From Alphaproteobacteria bacterium (GTDB lineage Bacteria; Pseudomonadota; Alphaproteobacteria; Micropepsales; Micropepsaceae): 64,000 nucleotides of DNA. This document shows positions 58,220 through 64,000 of the stretch, piece by piece. Position numbers and translations under genes: made by a program. The stretch lies in NCBI GenBank assembly GCA_028871795.1, contig JAGWMG010000005.1, forward strand, positions 62,001 through 126,000, written 5' to 3'. The first letter of the stretch is position 1. Every line of letters starts with the position of its first letter. The notes under the pieces were generated by a model, which was given only the letters and a program-made list of their open reading frames with translations, was not told the DNA's origin and ran no database searches.

Positions 58220-58975
58220 ATGAGCGAAGCAACGAACGGGAAACCGCAGCTGGGGCCGTTTATGAAGTTCGCGCGCCCCGAAATGATCGAGGTCGTGGCG
58301 CTCGCCGGCTTCGATTTCGCGCTTGTCGACATGGAGCACGGTCCGGTCGGCCACAACGAATTGTATGCCGCGGTACTGGCCGCGGAGCGCCGCAATCTGC
58401 AATTGATCGTGCGGATTCCTGTCATCGAAGAACCCTATTTCAAATGGTGCCTCGATCTGGGAGTCCGCCACATCCAGGTGCCTTCCGTGGAGACGCCCGA
58501 AGACGTCGCGTTTTGCATCCGGAATTCCTATTTCGACCCGCAAGGCATGCGCGGTCTGTGCCGCTTCACCCGCGCCGCCGATTTCGGCGCCAAGCCGCGC
58601 GACGGCTATCTGGCGGAAGCCAACGGCAAGACGCAGCTGATCCTGCAGATCGAGGGCCAACGCGGCGTCGCCAACCTGCCGGAAATCCTCGCTGCCGCAC
58701 CGTATGGCAGCATCCTGTTCATCGGGCCGTACGATCTCTCGCAATCGCTGGGCAAGCCCGGCCAAATCTGGGACCGCGAAGTGGTCGCCCAGATCGAAGC
58801 GATCGTCGCGAAATGCGAAGCCAGGGAGCTGGGCGTCGGTATCTTCACCGATACTCCAGAGGGCGTGCGTTTCTGGGCGGAGCGCGGCGTCGGTCTCATC
58901 GAGTACGGCTCGGACCTGAATGTCTTCATGGCCGGCGCCGCCTGGCTGCGCAAGGAAGCCGGGCTGGAGCGATGA
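58220..58975 (+). CDS. HpcH/HpaI-family aldolase
   Basis: 251 aa. Class II pyruvate-dependent aldolase pattern: LGPFMKFARPEMIEVVALAG, FDFALVDMEHGPVGHNELYA, IQVPSVETPEDVAFCIRNSY, LILQIEGQRGVANLPEIL (metal-binding Glu) and LFIGPYDLSQSLG (Asp). Cleaves 4-hydroxy-2-oxo acids such as 2-keto-3-deoxy sugar acids or hydroxy-oxo-heptanedioate; substrate unknown. ATG 58220 gives a standard length. Stop overlaps the next start (ATGA at 58972). Confidence 0.88.
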   Translation: MSEATNGKPQLGPFMKFARPEMIEVVALAGFDFALVDMEHGPVGHNELYAAVLAAERRNLQLIVRIPVIEEPYFKWCLDLGVRHIQVPSVETPEDVAFCIRNSYFDPQGMRGLCRFTRAADFGAKPRDGYLAEANGKTQLILQIEGQRGVANLPEILAAAPYGSILFIGPYDLSQSLGKPGQIWDREVVAQIEAIVAKCEARELGVGIFTDTPEGVRFWAERGVGLIEYGSDLNVFMAGAAWLRKEAGLER

Positions 58976-60051
58976 TTGCCTGGGTCCATGCACTGAAGCC
59001 TTATGAACGCCATCTCTCGGCGGGAGGGATGGTGGGCGGCTTCGCGTTCGACAGCGTCTCCTACGGCCGGGTGGATCACCCGGTAACCCAGACGCTGCTG
59101 TTCGTCTATCTCCTGGGCGCGGGCGGTTCCATCGTGCTGCTGCATTATCTGGAGGCCCATCCCCAATGGGGGGGCTTCCCGGCCAAGCTGCGCGGCTGGC
59201 TGCCGGCCGTAACGCAGTTCGCCTTCGGCACGCTGTGGAGCGCCTTTCTGGTGTTCTACGCCCGCAGCGCGGTGCTGTCTTCGTCCTGGCCGTTCCTGCT
59301 GATTCTGGGCGGCATCTTCGTCGGCAACGAGATTCTCCGCGCCTATCACTCGCGGCTGATCTTCACCTCGGTGCTGTTCTTCTTCGCGCTGATGTCCTAC
59401 GCGATCTTCATGGTGCCGGTGTTCACGCACACCATCGGGACGCTGACTTTCGTGCTCAGCGGCGTGGCGGCGGCGTTCGTCTTCCTGGCGTTCGTGTGGC
59501 TGCTGAACCGGTTGAGCAAGGCGCGCCTGGGCGAGGTGCGCTGGCAGATGCTGTTCGGCGGCGCCGCCGTGTTCGCCGCGGTCAACGGGCTCTATTTCCT
59601 CAACGTGCTGCCGCCGCTGCCGCTGGCGATGCAGCAGGGGGGCGTCTTCCACTCGGTCAAGCGGATGGGCGCGGTCTATTACGCGACGACCGAAGCCCAG
59701 CCCTGGACGACCTATCTCGGCGTTCCGACGGTGATGCATGCCGGCGGCGGCGAGCCGATCTACGTGTTCAGCGCAGTGTTCGCGCCGATCAAGCTGTCCA
59801 CCACGGTCGTCCACCGCTGGCAGCGTTACGACGACACGAAGGGGCAGTGGGTGACGGCGCAGACCGTGTCCTATGCCATCGTCGGAGGACGCGGCCACGG
59901 CTTTCGCTGGTACACCAAGAAATCCCGTCCCCAGCCCGGGCTGTGGCGGGTCGATGTCGATACGGTCGACGGCCGGCTGATCGGGCGGATGCAATTCAAT
60001 GTGGTGCCCGGGCCGGCGACCTCCTCCGCGATGACGACGATCATGGACTGA
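58972..60051 (+). CDS. DUF2914 multi-pass membrane protein
   Basis: 359 aa. Seven or so helices in the first ~215 residues (TQTLLFVYLLGAGGSIVLLH, WPFLLILGGIFVGNEILRAY, VLSGVAAAFVFLAFVWLLNR, MLFGGAAVFAAVNGLYFLNV), then a periplasmic DUF2914 domain (VVHRWQRYDDTKGQWVTAQT, GFRWYTKKSRPQPGLWRVDV, DTVDGRLIGRMQFNVV). Function unknown. Coupled to the aldolase gene by ATGA; whether the two cooperate is unclear. Confidence 0.85.
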   Translation: MIAWVHALKPYERHLSAGGMVGGFAFDSVSYGRVDHPVTQTLLFVYLLGAGGSIVLLHYLEAHPQWGGFPAKLRGWLPAVTQFAFGTLWSAFLVFYARSAVLSSSWPFLLILGGIFVGNEILRAYHSRLIFTSVLFFFALMSYAIFMVPVFTHTIGTLTFVLSGVAAAFVFLAFVWLLNRLSKARLGEVRWQMLFGGAAVFAAVNGLYFLNVLPPLPLAMQQGGVFHSVKRMGAVYYATTEAQPWTTYLGVPTVMHAGGGEPIYVFSAVFAPIKLSTTVVHRWQRYDDTKGQWVTAQTVSYAIVGGRGHGFRWYTKKSRPQPGLWRVDVDTVDGRLIGRMQFNVVPGPATSSAMTTIMD

Positions 60052-60138
60052 CGCTTGCGTCAGATCGGCAGTACCCGGCTTGCATAACGGCGCGAACGGT
60101 CCATATCGCTATGGAGAAGCTGGATTGCGGAGGTTCCC

Positions 60139-60687
60139 GTGACGTCAACAACCCCCACGCGCCGCCGCATCCTGGCGCTTTCTTCGTTCGCCACGCTGGC
60201 GTTGTGGATTCCGCGGGCGCGCGCGGACGCGCCTCAAGCAATCGTGATCGCGAATTTTTCCGCTTCCGGCAAGTATCTGGGAACGATGCGCATGACCAAG
60301 ATCGTCAAGACCGACGCCGAATGGCAAAAACTGCTGACCCCCGAGCAATACGAGGTCGCGCGCCGCGCCGGCACCGAACGGGCCTTCACCGGCGCCACCT
60401 GGAACAACCACGCCGACGGCCTCTATCGCTGTGTGTGCTGCGGCACAGCGCTGTTCGATTCGAAGACGAAATTCGAATCCGGCACCGGCTGGCCGAGTTT
60501 CTGGCAGCCGATCGCCAAGGCCAACGTCGTGGAAACGCGCGACAGCAGCCTGTTCATGGACCGCGTCGCCGTCGCGTGCGCGCGCTGCGACGCCCATCTC
60601 GGCCATGTCTTCGACGACGGCCCCAAGCCCACGGGCCTGCGCTACTGCATGAACTCGGCGTCGCTCGATTTCGTCCCGCGCGCCTGA
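60139..60687 (+). CDS. msrB: Exported peptide-methionine (R)-S-oxide reductase
   Basis: 182 aa from GTG 60139. Leader with RRR and hydrophobic core ([19 protein letters not shown]) points to Tat or Sec export. MsrB core: zinc cysteines in [20 protein letters not shown] and [18 protein letters not shown], and the catalytic Cys in [11 protein letters not shown]. Repairs methionine-R-sulfoxide in periplasmic proteins. The next gene is the matching MsrA, 11 nt away, so both stereoisomers are repaired in the envelope. Confidence 0.94.
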   Translation: MTSTTPTRRRILALSSFATLALWIPRARADAPQAIVIANFSASGKYLGTMRMTKIVKTDAEWQKLLTPEQYEVARRAGTERAFTGATWNNHADGLYRCVCCGTALFDSKTKFESGTGWPSFWQPIAKANVVETRDSSLFMDRVAVACARCDAHLGHVFDDGPKPTGLRYCMNSASLDFVPRA

Positions 60688-60698
60688 AGGAGACGACG

Positions 60699-61370
60699 AT
60701 GATCCGCAACCTGTTGGCAGGCGCCGCGCTGGCGGCGTTTTTTTCCTGCGGCGCCCGCGCAAACGAAACCGCGAACGCCTTGCCCGTTCCCGCCGTCGAT
60801 AGCGCTCCGTCCGCGCCGACCGAAACCGCCGTTCTGGCGGGCGGCTGCTTCTGGGGAATGCAGGGCGTCTTCCAGCATGTGAAGGGCGTCAAGCAGGTGC
60901 TGGCCGGCTATTCGGGCGGCAGCGCCGGCGCCGGATACGAGCAGGTCTCAAGCGGTACGACCGGCAACGCGGAATCGGTTGAGATCGTGTTCGACCCGAA
61001 GCAGGTTTCCTACGGCGAGATTTTGCGCGTCTATTTCTCGGTGATGGACCCGACGACGAAGGATTATCAGGGCCCCGACGAGGGCCCGCAGTACCGCTCC
61101 GAGATCTTCGCCGCGAACCCCGGACAGCAGCGCGTCGCCGCGGCCTACATCGCGCAACTGGAAAAGGCGCACGCCTTCGACGCGCCCATCGTCACCCAGC
61201 TCGGCGCGCTCAAGGGTTTCGCCCGGGCGGAGGGTTATCATCAGGATTACCTGATCAACCACCCCTACGAGCCTTATATCGTCATCAACGATCTGCCGAA
61301 GATTGCCAAGCTTAAGCGGCTTTATCCGCAGCTCTACGCGGACCGTCCGGTCACCGTGGCAAGGAACTGA
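60699..61370 (+). CDS. msrA: Exported peptide-methionine (S)-S-oxide reductase
   Basis: 223 aa. Signal peptide (NLLAGAALAAFFSCGARANE), then MsrA core with catalytic Cys in LAGGCFWGMQGVFQHVKGVK, YSGGSAGAGYEQVSSGTTGN, and YRSEIFAANPGQQRVAAAYI; AEGYHQDYLINHP near the end. AAGGAG (60687-60692) precedes ATG 60699. Periplasmic partner of MsrB. Confidence 0.95.
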   Translation: MIRNLLAGAALAAFFSCGARANETANALPVPAVDSAPSAPTETAVLAGGCFWGMQGVFQHVKGVKQVLAGYSGGSAGAGYEQVSSGTTGNAESVEIVFDPKQVSYGEILRVYFSVMDPTTKDYQGPDEGPQYRSEIFAANPGQQRVAAAYIAQLEKAHAFDAPIVTQLGALKGFARAEGYHQDYLINHPYEPYIVINDLPKIAKLKRLYPQLYADRPVTVARN

Positions 61371-61534
61371 GGGCACCATCAGTGCAACCTGCCCTTTGCG
61401 GAGGTTGTAGCGGCGTGCCATGCAGCTTCAGCGACGGCAAAGAAATCTACTCTGGTGCCAATCCCCCTTTTTCGCTCCAAAGAAGGCCCGCTTAAGCCAG
61501 AAGCAAAGGCCCGCTGTAGCGGACCGCCATGCCG

Positions 61535-62302
61535 TTAGGTCAGCGCAAATGGGGCCTGTACTGGTTCAGCATCGCTCCAATGACGGTCGAATTCCGCTTC
61601 AAGGTGTCCATAAATGTCCGCATCATAAATATCAAAGGCAATCCGGGGAACATCATTCTGGGTCAGCTCATCGATGTAGACCCTCGCCACGGGACGCCCT
61701 TCGTCTTTGAACAAAAAGAACGAAATCTGCGGTAATCTTCTTTGGCTTGCTTTTCTCACCTCGATCAAGGGAGCAACCTCAGGATATTTGCTGAGGATTC
61801 TTGTGATTGACTTCTTCATTTTTCTGGTACGCCGCTCACAAATAAGCTTGTCTTGGGGCGTATCTCCTTCGAAAAATATCACGCGCCAGGGTATCTTTTT
61901 TTCGTGGAGAAGATTCGCGAATGTTTCTGTAAATCGATCCTCCGGTATCATCCATAGGGCATTGTACAGCCATAGATATCCTTCGATCTGACTCCAATGG
62001 TGATCTTGTCTGACGTTATCGACGATAATCGTGCGCTGTGTTTCTTTCCACTCGCGCATCCTCTGATTGACAGTTTCGACCAGTCGTTTGTTGTGTCCAA
62101 TATCGGCGGACAGTTTTTCAATTTTTTCAGAAAGTTCGTATTCCGCGATGTACCCGGAGATGCGGCTGGCCAGCGTCAACACGACAATAAAGACAAACAG
62201 ATGGCCGAAAGGCCCTGGAATGGACGAAGGCGCAACATCGGAGATCCCGACCAGGACCGCAATGATTAGCCCAATGAGATCGGCGATTTGTGAGTTTTTC
62301 AT
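61535..62302 (-). CDS. Membrane-anchored protein of unknown function, lower GC
   Basis: 255 aa. Two N-terminal helices (IADLIGLIIAVLVGISDVA, LFVFIVVLTLASRISGYIAE), a coiled-coil-like segment (SEKIEKLSADIGHNKRLVET), then a cytoplasmic globular part with IEGYLWLYNALWMIPEDRFT, IPWRVIFFEGDTPQDKLICE and SFFLFKDEGRPVARVYIDEL. No family recognised. GC content is clearly below that of the neighbours, suggesting acquisition. ATG 62302 is preferred over 62341 as it begins directly before the helices. Confidence 0.65.
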   Translation of the reverse strand: MKNSQIADLIGLIIAVLVGISDVAPSSIPGPFGHLFVFIVVLTLASRISGYIAEYELSEKIEKLSADIGHNKRLVETVNQRMREWKETQRTIIVDNVRQDHHWSQIEGYLWLYNALWMIPEDRFTETFANLLHEKKIPWRVIFFEGDTPQDKLICERRTRKMKKSITRILSKYPEVAPLIEVRKASQRRLPQISFFLFKDEGRPVARVYIDELTQNDVPRIAFDIYDADIYGHLEAEFDRHWSDAEPVQAPFALT

Positions 62303-62860
62303 TGTGCCCCCAACAGCACTATACAGCCACACATGTTCCACGGAAAATATATTATACGGGACTGTTGATTACGGGGTGCCGGCAAATTCCACTCACAAGC
62401 GGGCATCAAAAGGTCGTCCAGTACCAAATCTATCCGTACACGGATAATATCGCGGATGATAATGCCTCCCATTTGCTAACATTAAATCTGCGCCATACCC
62501 CTTGAACCGCGGTTTTGCGTTCCCCATTTGTCTCAAGTGAGCATATTGGGAAAACGCAACCGAGGCAGGTTCAAGGTCACCATCCGAAACTGACGCGAGA
62601 CCATACAGGGCTGGGGGCGACATCGCGCGCAACCGACACGAAGCCAAGCCGATAACTCCCGCGCAAGCGGTCGATGCGAAGGCCGGCCTCGTAAACCCCG
62701 AGGGATAGCAAAGGTGCTTGCGGTTTTCGCCCGGCGGATTCCACTCGCCTGCCGTAGCTTCGAGCCGAAGGCGGGTTTGCCGGGCGTACAGCCAAGAACA
62801 AGAGCTGGGCGCTCGCGCATTGCCCGCCTTTTGGCGTGTGAAGGGCGAAGGCTGACCCGC
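62303..62860. other. 558-bp stretch without an assignable gene
   Basis: The left part (62303-62520) is AT-rich and continues the composition of the membrane-protein gene, with its promoter. The right part (62577-62830) has an open minus-strand frame (SLGVYEAGLRIDRLRGSYRL within it) without start or ribosome site; it may be a decayed gene or multicopy repeat. No hairpin terminator for zwf was seen. Confidence 0.4.
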
Positions 62861-64000
62861 CTACTCGTACCAGGAATGTCCGTTGCGCTCGGTGAGCGCG
62901 AAGGCGGCCGACGGTCCCCACGTCCCCGCGGTGTACGGCGCGGGCTTGATGTCGCGCTCGCTCCAGCCGTGGACGATGGCGTCGATCCATTTCCACGCCG
63001 CCTCCACTTCGTCGCGGCGCACGAACAGGATGCGGTTGCCTTCCAGCGCTTCGAGAAACAGCCGTTCGTAGGCGATGCGCCGGCGCACGCGCTTGAAGGC
63101 GTCGCTCAGGCTGAGGTCGAGCGGCAGCGGCTTCAGCCGCATCCCGCCGCGGTCCAGGCTCGGCGTCTTGTTCATCAGTTGCAGCGAGATTTCCTCTTCC
63201 GGCTGCAGGCGGATGGTCAGCCGGTTGGCGATCAGATCGTGGTGCGGAAAGATGGAATGGGGCACCGCGCGGAACTGCACGACGATCTGCGTGTTGCGCA
63301 CCGGCAGGCGCTTGCCCGTGCGCAGATAGAACGGCACGCCCGCCCAGCGCCAGTTGTCGATATGGGCGGCAACCGCCACGAAGGTCTCGGTGTCGCTGGC
63401 GGCCCCGCCGTTCTCCTCGCTGTAGCCGGGCACCCTGCCTTCGCCGGAAAATCCTTTGCGGTACTGGCCGCGCACGGTCTGGCGCTCCACGTCGCTGCCG
63501 GCGATGCGGCGCAGCGAGCGCAGCACCTTCACCTTCTCGTCGCGCACCGAGTCGGGATCGAGGCTCGCCGGCGGCTCCATCGCCACCAGGCAGAGCAGCT
63601 GCAGCAGGTGGTTCTGCACGACGTCGCGCAGCGCGCCGTAGGAATTGTAATAGGACCAGCGCCGTTCCACGCCGATGGTCTCGGCAACGGTGATCTGCAC
63701 CTGCTCGATGGAAACCTTGTTCCACAAGGGCTCGAAGAAGGTGTTGGCGAAGCGCAGCGCGATCAGGTTCTGCACCGTCTCCTTGCCGAGATAATGATCG
63801 ACCCGGTAGATGCGGTCCTCGCTGAAAGCCTCCGCCAGCGCATTTTCGATGCGGCAGCAGGAGGCCAGATCGTGGCCGATCGGCTTTTCGATGGCGATGC
63901 GCGCGTCCTTGTGGGCGAGCCCGGCCGCCTTCAGGTTGCGGGCGATGACGCCGAAGTAGTCGGGCGAGGTGGACAGATAGAAGACGCATTCGCCGGCGCC
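62861..64000 (-). CDS. zwf: Glucose-6-phosphate 1-dehydrogenase, 5' end beyond window
   Basis: The C-terminal 379 residues are visible. Family motifs: RIAIEKPIGHDLASCCRIEN, then the active-site RVDHYLGKETVQNLIALRFA, ANTFFEPLWNKVSIEQVQIT, and GVPFYLRTGKRLPVRNTQIV; ends NGHSWYE. Oxidises glucose-6-phosphate to 6-phosphogluconolactone with NADP+, feeding the Entner-Doudoroff/pentose phosphate routes. The frame is open to the right edge, so the start lies outside. An internal ATG-like codon (63775) is not the start. Confidence 0.96.
   Translation of the reverse strand, partial: GAGECVFYLSTSPDYFGVIARNLKAAGLAHKDARIAIEKPIGHDLASCCRIENALAEAFSEDRIYRVDHYLGKETVQNLIALRFANTFFEPLWNKVSIEQVQITVAETIGVERRWSYYNSYGALRDVVQNHLLQLLCLVAMEPPASLDPDSVRDEKVKVLRSLRRIAGSDVERQTVRGQYRKGFSGEGRVPGYSEENGGAASDTETFVAVAAHIDNWRWAGVPFYLRTGKRLPVRNTQIVVQFRAVPHSIFPHHDLIANRLTIRLQPEEEISLQLMNKTPSLDRGGMRLKPLPLDLSLSDAFKRVRRRIAYERLFLEALEGNRILFVRRDEVEAAWKWIDAIVHGWSERDIKPAPYTAGTWGPSAAFALTERNGHSWYE

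Overview
The window is high-GC DNA from an alphaproteobacterium. Three things point there: a gene-transfer-agent/phage-type tail region with DUF2793 and 3TM-holin proteins, the order ccmE-degP-response regulator-histidine kinase-glnE known from Rhizobiales-type chromosomes, and an fdsGBA-fdhD-fdsD soluble formate dehydrogenase operon. A Rhizomicrobium/Micropepsales-like or rhizobial relative is plausible, but the genus cannot be fixed from sequence alone. Coding density is high, and both edge genes are cut: a tail protein on the left and zwf on the right.

Layout. 1-7.5 kb: end of a GTA-like or prophage tail module (gp15-like host-specificity protein, DUF2793/S74-type fibre, M15 peptidase, holin), then a lower-GC two-gene cassette and a strong terminator. 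7.5-18.2 kb: small exported proteins, a PhoPQ-like two-component pair, a DUF4386 membrane protein, a porin-like protein, a frameshifted remnant, an exported protein with a nearly perfect internal duplication, a class III CoA-transferase and a lipoprotein. 18.3-25.7 kb: ccmE, degP, a second two-component pair and glnE, with a GAATAGC-type palindromic repeat between kinase and glnE. 25.8 kb: tRNA-Gly(GCC). 26.2-32.7 kb: the molybdenum NAD-dependent formate dehydrogenase operon with convergent mobA.

32.8-40.7 kb is the most interesting part. Two divergently oriented copies of a ~94-bp element, about 90% identical and each ending in a textbook sigma-54 promoter (TGGCATGCAAGTTGCT), bracket a block. 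The block encodes a four-heme c-type cytochrome, a Tat-exported four-cluster ferredoxin, an NrfD-type quinone-interacting membrane protein and a mono-heme cytochrome on one side, and two further c-type cytochromes on the other. Between them lie an NtrB-like kinase, with a cysteine cluster inside its dimerisation domain, and an NtrC-like sigma-54 activator. This looks like a self-regulated extracytoplasmic electron-transfer system with no encoded catalytic subunit.

40.7-49.3 kb: FMN lactate dehydrogenase-type protein, a TPP-dependent acetolactate-synthase-like enzyme, a GlcD-like FAD oxidase, an ammonium transporter, and a two-subunit xanthine-oxidase-family (isoquinoline-oxidoreductase type) molybdoenzyme. 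49.5-57.8 kb: UPF0182 membrane protein, copper ATPase with a CsoR repressor whose operator covers its own start codon, DNA polymerase IV, and a probably iron-regulated locus (outer-membrane protein, cupredoxin) whose FTR1 permease is reduced to a 38-codon remnant. 57.8-64 kb: a trehalase-like remnant, HpcH/HpaI aldolase, DUF2914 membrane protein, exported MsrB and MsrA, a lower-GC membrane protein and the 3' part of zwf.
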